A program made the translations under genes and the position numbers. Shown one piece after another: positions 17,180 through 27,144 of a stretch of DNA of 64,000 nucleotides (position 1 is its first letter; every line of letters starts with the position of its first letter). A model generated the notes under the pieces. That model worked only from the letters and a program-made list of their open reading frames with translations. It had not been told where the DNA came from and did no database searches. The stretch is from DYJB01 sp963777165 (lineage in GTDB: Bacteria; Chloroflexota; Anaerolineae; Anaerolineales; E44-bin32), in the NCBI GenBank assembly GCA_963777165.1, contig CAVZPO010000029.1, positions 1 to 64,000 of the forward strand, in the 5' to 3' direction.

Positions 17180-17953
17180 ATGAGCCCTCGCCGTCGGTCC
17201 CCCTTGCCGCGTGCCATCCTCGCCGGTGAGCAGGAAGGCGTCTTCGACCAACTGCCCGAGACGGTTATTGCCAACCTGCGAAGACCCCATTCAGAGAACG
17301 CGCGTTTGTGGAACACGTTCTACCCTCGGCCGGGGGACGGCCTGCGCCTCGAGCAGCTCCTGGCGATTAGCCCGCTATGGGGGTCGACCCCGGACGCAGG
17401 CGAAGCCGACCGGCTGGAGCCGTACTTCTGGGGCGTGCACCCGAGTGGCCGGGAACTTGAAGGCCTGAGCGAGGCGCTGGATGAGGTGGATGGACCCGGC
17501 CCGCGAACGGAAATCGACCTCCTGCTGCGCGGGACATCGAACCTGATCGTGATCGAGGCCAAAAACCTCAGCACGCTCGGTCGGTGCGGCCGGCATCAGC
17601 GCAAGGTCTGCCCCGAGGTCCACCTCTCGGCGGAGCACTGGCTCGACCGCTGCCGTTACTGGGAGGTGCCTGCGGCCCGATTCGATCGTCTGCTCGATTT
17701 CGGGGCCCGACCCGGCCCCGGCGCGGCGACCCCGCCGTGCGCCCGGCACTACCAGCTGGCACGCACCCTCTTGGTGGGGGAAGCGCTTGCGCGACTGCAC
17801 GCGCTGCGCTTGCACGTCTGGGTGCTCGTGCCGCGTAGCCGCTGGCCGGCGCTCGAGCGAACCTGGCTCGACTTCGTCGATGGCGTGCGCGACCCGGACT
17901 TGTGGCGACGGCTGCGCGTCGTCGCGTGGGATCAAATCCGCTCCGCGACCTAG
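17180..17953 (+). CDS. PD-(D/E)XK nuclease-like protein
   Basis: A 257-residue protein of unknown role. The centre reads TEIDLLLRGTSNLIVIEAKNLS: an Asp at the end of one strand, then E-A-K in the next, the hallmark of the PD-(D/E)XK nuclease fold (restriction enzymes, Holliday-junction resolvases). The later half (LARTLLVGEALARLHALRLHVWVLVP) is a plausible helix and strand of the same fold. No DNA-binding or methylase partner lies beside it, so it is not an evident restriction system. It sits 227 bp before the recA promoter. The start is not fixed by a ribosome site. Confidence 0.6.
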   Translation: MSPRRRSPLPRAILAGEQEGVFDQLPETVIANLRRPHSENARLWNTFYPRPGDGLRLEQLLAISPLWGSTPDAGEADRLEPYFWGVHPSGRELEGLSEALDEVDGPGPRTEIDLLLRGTSNLIVIEAKNLSTLGRCGRHQRKVCPEVHLSAEHWLDRCRYWEVPAARFDRLLDFGARPGPGAATPPCARHYQLARTLLVGEALARLHALRLHVWVLVPRSRWPALERTWLDFVDGVRDPDLWRRLRVVAWDQIRSAT

Positions 17954-18151
17954 TCTCTCAGCTCGCGCCGGGCATGCACAGCTCCGTGTGCCAGGATCGT
18001 CAGGCCCACGTCGGTCGTGTAGGCTGGATTCCCCCATAGTCAGGCGGGAAGAGTGGCCCGTTTCGAGGGACTGCATCCTGGGTTAGCACATCAGCCAGGG
18101 CGACGAACCGTTGTTGGGGAAGCATGGTCCCCAACGGCCTATCGTGACACC

Positions 18152-18179
18152 TTGACAACTAGAACAAACGTGCTATTCT
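18152..18179 (+). promoter_or_regulatory. recA promoter with SOS-like inverted repeat
   Basis: A consensus -35 TTGACA (18152-18157) and -10 TATTCT (18174-18179) are 16 bp apart. Between them lies TAGAAC-AAAC-GTGCTA, an inverted repeat with one mismatch that also fits the GAAC-N4-GTTC type of LexA box with one mismatch (18162-18173). The position would let a repressor block RNA polymerase. The rest of the gap 17954-18151 shows nothing clear. Confidence 0.65.
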
Positions 18180-18223
18180 GGATGTCGATCTCCCGCACGC
18201 GGGGGAACACCTGGAGTGAGCCG

Positions 18224-19307
<1,084 letters not shown>

Positions 19308-19362
19308 CGAACTGCGCGTCTCCAAACGCACATGCTCGGATGAGGGCGCCGCGCGCCCGGTC

Positions 19363-19374
19363 TATAATCAGGCA
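19363..19374 (+). promoter_or_regulatory. Leaderless-type promoter
   Basis: A perfect TATAAT (19363-19368) ends six bases before the ATG at 19375. Transcription would begin at or next to the start codon. No ribosome site and no clear -35 box are present. Confidence 0.6.
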
Positions 19375-19938
19375 ATGATAAACAGCCTTGCGCGGTGGCT
19401 CTGGCTCCCTCTTGGCGCAGCTCTGCTCGCAGGTTGCGCGAGCGGCGTGACCCCAACTGTCCCGCCGAGTACGCCGGGACCGACGGCTTTCGTCGATCTC
19501 CAGGTCGTCCCCGTCCCCACCGAGGCGCAAGTCTCCCTCCCGGCCGTCCCCACGGCCATCTGCTCCAATGATGCTGAGTTTCTGGAGGACCTGACCCTTC
19601 CCGACGGCACGAAGGTCCTGCCCGGCGCGGAGCTCGACAAACGCTGGTTGATTCTCAACCGAGGCGGATGCGGCTGGGGTTCGGAGTATCGCCTGGTGCA
19701 GATCGGCGACAGTCGTATTCAGGGCCCTCGCGAGCTGGCGCTCTACCCGGCGGTGGCGGGCGGGCAGGCGACCTGGCAAGTCCCACTCGTGGCGCCGCTC
19801 GAGGAAGGCGAGTACATCAGCCGCTGGCAGGCGCAAGCACCGGATGGGGCGGCCTTTGGCGATGAGGTCTATGTCCTGATCGTCGTCGACGCTTCGCCGC
19901 TCACGCCGACACCGATCCCCACGGCCCCGCGCCCTTGA
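19375..19938 (+). CDS. Lipoprotein with NBR1-like Ig domain
   Basis: A 187-residue exported protein. The signal peptide MINSLARWLWLPLGAALLAGCASG ends in a lipobox (LAGC), so it should be anchored to the outer face of the membrane. A Pro/Thr-rich linker follows (TPTVPPSTPGPT), then one domain: FLEDLTLPDGTKVLPGAELD, KRWLILNRGGCGWG, YRLVQIGDS, VPLVAPLEEGEYISRWQAQAPDG. This is the pattern of the NBR1-type Ig-like domain (ImmunoNxTxCxWg), common in surface proteins of Chloroflexota. The ligand is unknown. It lies 67 bp after recA, but has its own promoter box. Confidence 0.8.
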   Translation: MINSLARWLWLPLGAALLAGCASGVTPTVPPSTPGPTAFVDLQVVPVPTEAQVSLPAVPTAICSNDAEFLEDLTLPDGTKVLPGAELDKRWLILNRGGCGWGSEYRLVQIGDSRIQGPRELALYPAVAGGQATWQVPLVAPLEEGEYISRWQAQAPDGAAFGDEVYVLIVVDASPLTPTPIPTAPRP

Positions 19939-20346
19939 TCGATCCAAGGCCATCGACCATCCCCCGTATCGTGATACCATCCGCTGGCAACCTCGCCCCC
20001 CGAAGGGGGGAACACAGTGGCGTGACCGGGGGGTCGGCAAGCATGGGGTGGATCGAGCGCCGGGTGCCCGCCGCACAGCGGGCGCTCCCTGGCAGCGCCA
20101 TCCACGCAGGTGCGAATCAGCTCACTGATTCCCGCCCCGAGGCCCGTCCATCCTGGTCGTCAACCAGATCAACATCCGTGAGACGCGGCGGGTCTTCTTC
20201 TGTCGGGGGCCGCAGCCGGTGACCGGTTTCGCCAATGTGGAGTGGTGGGGCGATCCGATCCTCGAACGGCTGTCCAGCCGGTGCAGGGTAATGCCGCTGG
20301 AGCGCAGACACAGGACCATCATCCAGGCCAAAGGAGTCCAGTCACC
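19939..20346. other. 408-bp spacer between lipoprotein and lipid kinase
   Basis: No gene could be supported. CCCCCC-GAA-GGGGGG (19996-20010) can form a hairpin but lacks a T-run. An open plus-strand stretch from about 20140 to 20360 reads ILVVNQINIRETRRVFF in one frame with coding-like third positions, but it has no start and matches nothing I know; it could be a gene remnant. Confidence 0.4.
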
Positions 20347-21267
20347 ATGCGTTTCCTTCTGATCGCCAATCCAACTTCCGGCCGCGGGGCGGGCGCACGC
20401 GCCGTCGGCCCGATCTCGGAGCTGCTGCGTGCCGCCGGGATCACCTTCGACGTCGTTCGCACCGAGCGCCCCTGGCATGCGGCTGAGATTGCTGCCGGAG
20501 CGGCGGGCAAGGGCTGGGATGCGGTCGTGGCGGTCGGGGGCGACGGCACCGCCAATGAGACGATCAACGGGTTAATGCAGATCCCGCTCCCGCAGCGCCC
20601 CGCCATGGGAGTGATTGCCGTCGGCCGCGGGAACGACTTCGCCTACGGGATGGGCATCGCCCCCGGGATCGCCGAGGGTTGTGGCGCCGTGCTCTCCGGA
20701 CGCAGGCGCCGGATCGATGTTGGCCGGGTGACGGGCGGTCTGTACCCGCAGGGACGCTACTTCGGCAACGGCATCGGCATCGGCTTCGACGCCGTCGTCG
20801 GTTTCGAGGCGCTGAAACTGGCCCCGCTGAGTGGGTTCGCTTCGTACATCGTGGCGGCGCTGAAGACGATCAGCGTCTACGACCACGGCCCGCGCTTACG
20901 CATCGAGCTGGATGGGGAAACACGCGTCCAGGAAACGCTGATGGTCTCGGTGATGAACGGGCGCCGGATGGGGGGCGGGTTCCACATGGCGCCGAAGGGC
21001 GACCCGGGGGACGGCCAGTTCGACGTGTGCATCGCAGGGCAGGTAACACGCGGTCGGATCCTGAGCCTGATCCCGCATTTCCTCAAAGGCGACCAGGAGG
21101 GGCAGCCGGCGATCAGCGTCGCCCGCTGTCGACACGTGCGGGTGACGGCCGAGGTCGGCGTCCTGCCGGCACACGCCGACGGCGAGACGTTGTGCGTCGA
21201 TGGGCACTCGATCGAGGCCGAGCTGCTTCCAGCGCAGCTCGAGGTGCTGAGTGCGGCAGGGGCTTGA
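20347..21267 (+). CDS. Diacylglycerol kinase-like lipid kinase (YegS/DgkB family)
   Basis: A 306-residue kinase. The N-terminus MRFLLIANPTSGRGAGARA and the nucleotide motif AVGGDGTANETINGL (GGDGT) define the family. GVIAVGRGNDFAYGMGI and FGNGIGIGFDAVVGFEAL are further conserved blocks, and the end has PAHADGETLCVDGHSIEAEL. Members phosphorylate diacylglycerol or related lipids in the cytoplasm. It is read together with the acyltransferase that overlaps its end, which supports a role in phospholipid turnover. Confidence 0.9.
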   Translation: MRFLLIANPTSGRGAGARAVGPISELLRAAGITFDVVRTERPWHAAEIAAGAAGKGWDAVVAVGGDGTANETINGLMQIPLPQRPAMGVIAVGRGNDFAYGMGIAPGIAEGCGAVLSGRRRRIDVGRVTGGLYPQGRYFGNGIGIGFDAVVGFEALKLAPLSGFASYIVAALKTISVYDHGPRLRIELDGETRVQETLMVSVMNGRRMGGGFHMAPKGDPGDGQFDVCIAGQVTRGRILSLIPHFLKGDQEGQPAISVARCRHVRVTAEVGVLPAHADGETLCVDGHSIEAELLPAQLEVLSAAGA

Positions 21268-21949
21268 GAAGCGTGCGGCGACCTGGGTGGTGAACGGGAC
21301 CGCCTGGCGGCTGTCGCGCCTAGCTTGCCGCGTCGACGACGGCGAGGTGCGCAGAATCCCGGCGCGCGGCCCGCTGCTCCTGGTGACCAACCACGTCAAC
21401 TTCCTTGAGATCCCGCTGGTGTTCTCGCATCTGCAGCCGCGCCCGGTGACCGGGCTGGCCAAGGCCGAGACCTGGAACAGCCCGCTGATGGGGTTGCTCT
21501 TCAATCTGTGGGGGGCCATCCCCATCCGGCGCGGGGAAGGCGATGTCGTCGCCATCCGACGCGTGCTGGAAGCGCTCGAGGCCGGCATGATCGTCGCCGT
21601 CTCGCCCGAGGGGACTCGAAGCGGGGACGGGTGCCTGCGGCGGGCCAAGCCGGGGATTGGACTCCTGGCGGCGCACTCGTCGGCGCCGATCCTGCCGGTG
21701 GCGTTCTACGGACACGAGCGGATCTGGTCCAACGTCAGCCGCCTGCGGCGGACGGACTTTCACATTCGTGTCGGCTCGCTGTTGCGGGTGAGGCCGGACG
21801 GCCGGTGGACGGCCGAGAAGCGCCAGGCGGTCGCGGATGAGATCATGGTCCAGATCGCATGCCTTCTCCCGCGCCAGTATCAGGGAGCGTACGTGGACTT
21901 TCCCACGGGCACGGCTTCCTTCCTCGAGCCGGTGCCCGCCGCCTCCTGA
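21251..21949 (+). CDS. plsC: 1-acyl-sn-glycerol-3-phosphate acyltransferase-like protein
   Basis: A 232-residue PlsC-family acyltransferase, which acylates lysophosphatidic acid to phosphatidic acid at the membrane. Motif I reads NHVNFLEIP, an H-x4-E in place of the usual H-x4-D; the glycerol-phosphate motif is SPEGTRSGDG; ILPVAFYGHE corresponds to motif IV. The His is kept, and Glu for Asp may be tolerated. It starts at a GTG inside the last codons of the lipid kinase (17-bp overlap), with GAGGTG just upstream. Confidence 0.82.
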   Translation: MRQGLEKRAATWVVNGTAWRLSRLACRVDDGEVRRIPARGPLLLVTNHVNFLEIPLVFSHLQPRPVTGLAKAETWNSPLMGLLFNLWGAIPIRRGEGDVVAIRRVLEALEAGMIVAVSPEGTRSGDGCLRRAKPGIGLLAAHSSAPILPVAFYGHERIWSNVSRLRRTDFHIRVGSLLRVRPDGRWTAEKRQAVADEIMVQIACLLPRQYQGAYVDFPTGTASFLEPVPAAS

Positions 21950-22021
21950 TCAACCTCAACCACAGCTGCCTCATTCGGGAGTGACCGTGAAGCCAGCCTA
22001 ACTCGCCGAGCTCGCGCCTGG

Positions 22022-23206
22022 CTACTCGGACTTGGGACTAGTTGGCGCACCTCCGGACGCTAGCTCGGTGACCAGTGCCGCGACCTCCGACGACAACGCG
22101 GCGCCGACATCGGGGATCGCCTGCAGCCCTCTCAGACCCATCGTTCGGACCACGAGCCCGATGTCCAGGTCCATCTCTTCGATCGCCCAGGCCGCCTTGC
22201 GGTAAGTCCACACGCGCTTTGTCGGCCCGGCATCGATTTCCATGCCGTACGCCTGGTTGGCGAGCCGCTCGACGACGCGCCGGTTCAAGCCATGCTTGTC
22301 GCCGGGAATGATCGGCCGCGGGATGCGATCCGAAAGCCCGTAGTGCGTGCACAACTCGCGCACGCGCCGAGACAGCCGACGAGAGACGTCGCCCTTCGGG
22401 GCGTAGCTCGCTTCGGGATACAAGGCGCGGTAGGTGGCCATCAGATGGGGGAATCGCCCGGCCAGCGCATCCAAGAAGTACGCCTTCTGCTGATCGGCGA
22501 GGGTCAGCGTGCCGGCCAGCACGAATCGGCCGCCGTGCTCGGCCGTCCACTTCACGACCAACTCCAGGGTGGTGTCATCGTCGCTGATCCCGGGCAGCAC
22601 CGGCATCAGGCAAGTGCCGGTGAGCAGGCCGGCCTCGGCGAATCGGGCCATCGCCCCGAAGCGCTTCTCCGGCGGCGGCGACAGGCGTTCCACCTGGCGC
22701 ACCGGTGCGTAGCTCGGCGCATCCGGCGTCGTCAGGATGCTGAAGGCGACGACCGAAGGGGCCCGGCGGTTGATGTCCTGCAGAAGATCAAGGTCCCGAA
22801 GCACAAGCGGTGATCGCTCGAGCACGAAGACCGGGAAGCCCAGCTCAAGGCATGCCTCCAACATGCGGCGCGAGATCTGGAACTTACGCTCTGCCGGCTG
22901 GTAGTCGCCGGTGAAGACCAGATCGACCGGGACCTTGGACAGGGCGCGGCGCAGGAGGTCCGGCGCGTTCTGTTTGACCTTGATCAAGTGGGCGAAGTCC
23001 TCGGCGTCCTCATACGGGGCGTACTTGCGCTCTCGACAGTAGCAGAAGGCACAGCCGTGCTGGCAGCCGATGTAGGGATAGGCCGAGTAGCGCGTCCAGA
23101 ACCAGTGGTCTGCGCGTTTGGCCTTGTTCAGGATGGTCTTCGGTGAATAGGTTTCGAAGCGCGTCCGGCGACCCGTCGCACGTGTCTGTCCGCTCTCGGC
23201 GTTCAC
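22022..23206 (-). CDS. Radical SAM protein, SPL/Rv2578c-like
   Basis: A protein of about 394 residues. The cluster motif CQHGCAFCYC (C-x3-C-x2-C) binds the 4Fe-4S cluster that cleaves SAM. The surrounding text FETYSPKTILNKAK, TGDYQPAERKFQISRRMLEACLEL and GTCLMPVLPGISDDDTTLE matches the spore-photoproduct-lyase-like group (Rv2578c/PA0069 relatives), whose substrates are unknown. An open reading frame continues upstream to a GTG at 23263, but a minus-strand TATGCT (23259-23254) makes a promoter there likely, so GTG 23206 (VNAESGQTRATG) is chosen. It converges with plsC. Confidence 0.78.
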   Translation of the reverse strand: MNAESGQTRATGRRTRFETYSPKTILNKAKRADHWFWTRYSAYPYIGCQHGCAFCYCRERKYAPYEDAEDFAHLIKVKQNAPDLLRRALSKVPVDLVFTGDYQPAERKFQISRRMLEACLELGFPVFVLERSPLVLRDLDLLQDINRRAPSVVAFSILTTPDAPSYAPVRQVERLSPPPEKRFGAMARFAEAGLLTGTCLMPVLPGISDDDTTLELVVKWTAEHGGRFVLAGTLTLADQQKAYFLDALAGRFPHLMATYRALYPEASYAPKGDVSRRLSRRVRELCTHYGLSDRIPRPIIPGDKHGLNRRVVERLANQAYGMEIDAGPTKRVWTYRKAAWAIEEMDLDIGLVVRTMGLRGLQAIPDVGAALSSEVAALVTELASGGAPTSPKSE

Positions 23207-23417
23207 AGACTCGCAGTCCGGGGTGCGTGGAATGGGGCATCGAGCACCGGGGCAGCATACCACCGCTGGAAGCAGGGCGGCACCGGGTGGACATCGATCT
23301 GTGGAAAGCCCATCCCGGTCTCGCGCACGCGTGTCGGGACCGGGGATCGATAGAGCACCGCAATCTGACCCGAGCGGGTGAGGCGGCGGTTCCAGGCCCT
23401 GCGCGGGCGACGCGGCT

Positions 23418-24296
23418 TCAGGATCCGGCCTGACAGGCGTCCCGCCATGCAGACAGATCGCGGTCCTTGAGAATCAGGCTGAAGCCGGCCTGCGGGAGCT
23501 CGGCGCAGGCGCGGTCGAAGTCGACACCGGTGTCGGTGTACTCGGCGGCGAAGACAGCTTTCCCGGCTTGCAGGAATGGCGACATGGACTCGCACCATCC
23601 CTGGTCGAAGCAGTCCTCCGTCAGCGCCCAGTCGAAATCGAGAGCCAGGTCGGCAGCCTGCCCGGCGTCGTTCTTCAGCCCGATCGACAGGCCGAGGGCA
23701 TGCGCCTCGGATGCCAGCCAGCGGTTGTAGCGCAACTGGTCGTCGTAGGTGATCGAGAAGCCGGTGTCGTTGTCGTACCCATCGATGTTGTCGGGCTCGA
23801 CGGCGTCGAACCCCTTCTCCCGGCACATGCGCAGCCGGGCGGTCATGATCGGTCCCAGCAGGTCGATGCGCCGCACATCGAGCCAGCGTTCGCCGGGCCA
23901 GCCTGCGTACTTCTCGCCGATCACGACGTCCGGGAAGTCGGCCGCATCCGGGCGCCAGTCTTCCCACGAGCCGGCGCTCAGGTAGCAGATCGTGCTTCGC
24001 CCACGTGCGTGCAGGTCGGCGATCGTCTCCGGGCCGGTCTCAAACAGGTCGAGGTCATAGACCTCCGCGTCCACCCCCAGGTCAGCGGGCAGCCCGGACA
24101 ACTGCCATTGCCAGCTGGCCGCCTGAACCGGGATCCAGGTATCCGGCGACGGGGGCACCGGCGGGATCGGCGATGGGACCGGATCCGGAAGCGTGGACTC
24201 CGCAGGTAAAGGAAGAGAGGCGGGCACCAAGCGGCAGGCCAGGCTCAACAGCAGGAGGGGAACAAGAACAGGACGCCGTCGCTTGGGGACTTGCAT
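23418..24296 (-). CDS. GH114-like lipoprotein (endo-alpha-1,4-polygalactosaminidase family)
   Basis: A protein of about 292 residues. MQVPKRRRPVLVPLLLLSLACRL is a lipoprotein signal (LSLAC), followed by a Pro-rich linker. The catalytic domain has WQWQLSGLPADLGVDAEVYD, STICYLSAGSWEDWRPD, GFDAVEPDNIDGYDNDTGF, GLKNDAGQAADLALDFDWAL and TEDCFDQGWC, the series of acidic barrel-strand ends typical of the GH114 TIM barrel. It would act on extracellular galactosaminoglycan-like polysaccharide. An alternative ATG at 24314 adds six residues. The next gene on this strand is another exported hydrolase. Confidence 0.85.
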   Translation of the reverse strand: MQVPKRRRPVLVPLLLLSLACRLVPASLPLPAESTLPDPVPSPIPPVPPSPDTWIPVQAASWQWQLSGLPADLGVDAEVYDLDLFETGPETIADLHARGRSTICYLSAGSWEDWRPDAADFPDVVIGEKYAGWPGERWLDVRRIDLLGPIMTARLRMCREKGFDAVEPDNIDGYDNDTGFSITYDDQLRYNRWLASEAHALGLSIGLKNDAGQAADLALDFDWALTEDCFDQGWCESMSPFLQAGKAVFAAEYTDTGVDFDRACAELPQAGFSLILKDRDLSAWRDACQAGS

Positions 24297-24404
24297 CAGC
24301 GCCCCACGCTGCAATTCGGGAGGCGGACAACTGTCCGATCCTCCGCGACGCCGATCACCGGCGGCGCCATCGCTGCCGCGAGCCGGGTGGGCGTTCTGCT
24401 TCGG

Positions 24405-25464
24405 CTATTCGGCCAGCCAGCGCTCAACGAAGTAGTCCAGGAGCGGCACGAACTCCTCCGTTGCCTTCTGGTTTCCCGCCGGCGTCGGATGCGAGTCGCC
24501 GGGGTAGGCATAGGCCGACGTGTCCGAGCCCTGGTCGTAGACGTACTCGATCTCGCCGTCCACCAGGCGGTGATGATTGCCGCCGGATGCGCCGGAATCG
24601 TTCTCGTCGGGAGACCCGCCGTTCGAGGTCAACACGTTGTAGAAATCGAACACGGCGACGTTGGCGAGCGGGTAGTCGGCGAGCCACTCCTCCACCAGCC
24701 AGCGGTTGAACGCACGGGCGTTGGCGGCTTGCTCGGGCGAGGTCTCATCCTCGTGGAGAGGCGGGGCGGTGATGGCCACGAACAGCTTGTCGGGGTGCGC
24801 GGCGAAAACCTCGAGCAGGTCGACGTAGATGCCTTTGGCGTTGGCGACCGTCTGCTGTCCGCTGTAAGAATCCAGGCCGCGCAGCGGGTTGTCCCCCTGC
24901 GTGGGCGGATCCTCCGGGTGCCCTTCCAGGGCCGAGTTCGGGAAGCACGACTTGAAGAGGATGATGCTGTTCTCGCCGCCTGGGTCCTGCTCGAGGCGGG
25001 TATAAGAAGCGTGCTGATCAGATTCGGCAGATCAGGGCGCCCATGATCGCCGGGCTGTCCGGGCCCAGCATCCACGTCCACCAATGGCCGGTGTCGGTGT
25101 AGGAGCCGATCGGCCCTCCAAGATCGGAGGCGTCCGGGCCCCAATCGTAGTTCGTGTCGCTGACGAAGTATCCCCAGTCCATCAGGGCCAGGCCGAGACC
25201 GCCATGCTCATCGGCGAGCCAGTTCTCGCCCGACGAATGGTGAACAAAGACCAGCTTCCGTCCATTGTCCTGCCCGGCGTCTGCCGCCGCAGACTCATCG
25301 CCGGTGGGAGGGGCTTCCGCCTGCTCGGCTTCGCCCGCACTTTCGGACACGATCTCCGGTTCCTCATCTCCACCCGCTCCGCCGGCGATGGCGCCTGGCA
25401 GGGCGCAGGCGATCGAAATCGTCAGGCCGAAGATGATCAGCGCGGCCAGCGCAGGTCGATTCAT
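24405..25464 (-). CDS. SGNH/GDSL-like exported hydrolase, one frameshift
   Basis: About 352 residues after frame repair. MNRPALAALIIFGLTISIAC is a probable lipoprotein signal, then an acidic Glu/Ala-rich linker. The domain starts KLVFVHHSSGENWLADEHGG, with a Ser in the place of an SGNH nucleophile, continues YTRLEQDPGGENSIILFKSC and AHPDKLFVAITAPPLHED, and ends DSHPTPAGNQKATEEFVP, carrying the Asp-x-x-His pair. The frame breaks near 25020-25028; removing one base of a CC (coding strand) gives ICESDQHASYTRL. The ATG at 25464 follows GGAGG. It lies 108 bp upstream of the GH114 gene. Confidence 0.75.
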
Positions 25465-25774
25465 GAGACGCCTCCGTCTGCAGGTGTGATGGAACAAGAC
25501 GGTCGATATGCCATTGGCTGGGCCGGCGAGGGGACGATGGGTGCATTCGAGTCGATGGGCGGGGCAGTGGAAGGAACCCGGCGATCATTGCCCGGGCCAT
25601 CGGATCCTGGAAGGCCGCGCTCGCTGAGTGTGAAGGACATCCCCGCCTGCGCCGGCGTCCCCCCGGGCGAGTCCGGAGGGCCCCCGCCCGCGACGGATGG
25701 AAGTTTATAGGAGCCCGGCGGCATGCACAACCACCGACACGGGCAGAGGGACAGATGCCTCACTGCTCGCTTCC
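25465..25774. other. Spacer with candidate promoter for the SGNH gene
   Basis: No gene seen. On the minus strand TATAAA (25709-25704) with GGTTGT 17 bases further upstream is a candidate promoter; it would give a leader of about 230 bases before the ATG at 25464. Confidence 0.4.
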
Positions 25775-25823
25775 AAAACGAAAGCCCGGCCGGCCTTGGT
25801 CCTGAGAACCTGGCCGGTCGGGC
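25775..25823 (-). terminator. Rho-independent terminator of the mtnA-ahcY operon
   Basis: On the minus strand GCCCGACCGGCC and GGCCGGCCGGGC form a 12-bp stem (one G-U type pair) followed by TTTCGTTTT. It lies 59 bases beyond the ahcY stop. Confidence 0.85.
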
Positions 25824-25881
25824 CCGGAATGCTGGCTGGTCGTGCGCGCCGCGATCCGATGTGCAACCGGTGACCGGCGGC

Positions 25882-27144
25882 CTACGTGCCTTCTTCCCAC
25901 GATGCCAGGTACTTGCGCTGCTGGGCGCTGAGCACATCGATGCGGATGCCCATGGCCTCGAGCTTGAGGCGGGCGATCTCGCGATCGATGTCCTCCGGGA
26001 CGCCGTAGACCTTGTTCTCCAATTCGCTGGCGTGCTTGAGCATGTACTCCAGCGCCAGGGCCTGGTTGGCGAAGGACATGTCCATCACGCTGGCCGGATG
26101 GCCTTCGGCTGCCGCCAGGTTCACCAGGCGGCCCTCGGCCAGCAGGTTGATGCGGCGGCCGTCCGGGAGCAGGTACTGCTCGATGAACTCGCGCACCCGG
26201 CGCTTCTCGCCGGCCATCGATTCCAGCGCCGGGATGTTGATCTCGACGTTGAAGTGGCCGGAATTGCTGAGGATGGCGCCGTCCTTCATGACTTCGAAGT
26301 GGTGCTGATCGAGGACGTTCAGGTCGCCGGTGAGGGTGCAGAAGATGTCGCCGATTGGGGCGGCGTCGGCCATGGGCAGGACGCGGAAGCCGTCCATCAC
26401 CGCCTCCAGCGCGGCGAGCGGATCGATTTCGGTGACGACGACGTTGGCGCCCATGCCGCGCGCCCGGTTGGCCAGGCCGCGCCCGCACCACCCGTAGCCC
26501 GAAACGACGAACACCTTGCCGGCCAGGAGGATGTTGGTGGCGCGCACGATGCCGTCCACGGTCGATTGCCCGGTGCCGTAGCGGTTGTCGAAGAAATGCT
26601 TGGTCATGGCGTCGTTGACGGCGATGACCGGGTAGGCCAGGGCCTTATCGGCCGCCATCGCCCGCAGCCGAATCACGCCGGTCGTCGTCTCTTCGGTGCC
26701 CCCGCGCACGTCCTTGAGCAGCTCGCGGCGGTCCTTGTGGAGCGTGCTCAGCAGGTCGGCGCCGTCGTCCATGGTGACGTGCGGCTTGTGATCCAGGGCG
26801 GCGTGGATGTGCTTGTAGTAGGTGGCGTTGTCCTCGCCCTTGATGCCGAAGACCGGGATCTCGTAGTGCGAGACGAGCGAAGCGGCGACGTCATCCTGGG
26901 TCGAGAGCGGGTTCGAGGCGGTCAGGATCGTGTCGGCTCCGCCGGCTTGCAGGGTGCGCATCAGGTTGGCGGTCTCGGTGGTCACATGCAGGCAGGCCGA
27001 GACGCGTGTCCCCTGCAGCGGGCGCTCCTTCTCGAAGCGCGCGCGGATCTGGCGCAGGACGGGCATTTCCTGCTCGGCCCACTCGATTCGACGCCGGCCG
27101 CCCTCGGCCAGGCGCATGTCTTTCACGTCGTGCGTTTGACTCAT
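25882..27144 (-). CDS. ahcY: Adenosylhomocysteinase
   Basis: Hydrolyses S-adenosylhomocysteine, the product of SAM-dependent methylation, to adenosine and homocysteine, using bound NAD. The 420-residue protein has HVTTETANLMRTLQAGGADT, ASNPLSTQDDVAASL, TEETTTGVIRL, and the nucleotide loop VVSGYGWCGRGLANRARG (normally GYGxVGKG; here W-C-R). The conserved LSNSGHFNVEI is present, and it ends in the short form found in many bacteria and archaea (QRKYLASWEEGT). Its ATG overlaps the stop of the GNAT gene by four bases. A strong terminator follows. Confidence 0.95.
   Translation of the reverse strand: MSQTHDVKDMRLAEGGRRRIEWAEQEMPVLRQIRARFEKERPLQGTRVSACLHVTTETANLMRTLQAGGADTILTASNPLSTQDDVAASLVSHYEIPVFGIKGEDNATYYKHIHAALDHKPHVTMDDGADLLSTLHKDRRELLKDVRGGTEETTTGVIRLRAMAADKALAYPVIAVNDAMTKHFFDNRYGTGQSTVDGIVRATNILLAGKVFVVSGYGWCGRGLANRARGMGANVVVTEIDPLAALEAVMDGFRVLPMADAAPIGDIFCTLTGDLNVLDQHHFEVMKDGAILSNSGHFNVEINIPALESMAGEKRRVREFIEQYLLPDGRRINLLAEGRLVNLAAAEGHPASVMDMSFANQALALEYMLKHASELENKVYGVPEDIDREIARLKLEAMGIRIDVLSAQQRKYLASWEEGT

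Noticed and set aside
19950..20125. Possible cobalamin riboswitch on the minus strand (GCCACTG box and GGGAATC nearby)
   Set aside because: The other conserved boxes do not fit in order, and no minus-strand gene lies downstream; the next gene is on the plus strand.
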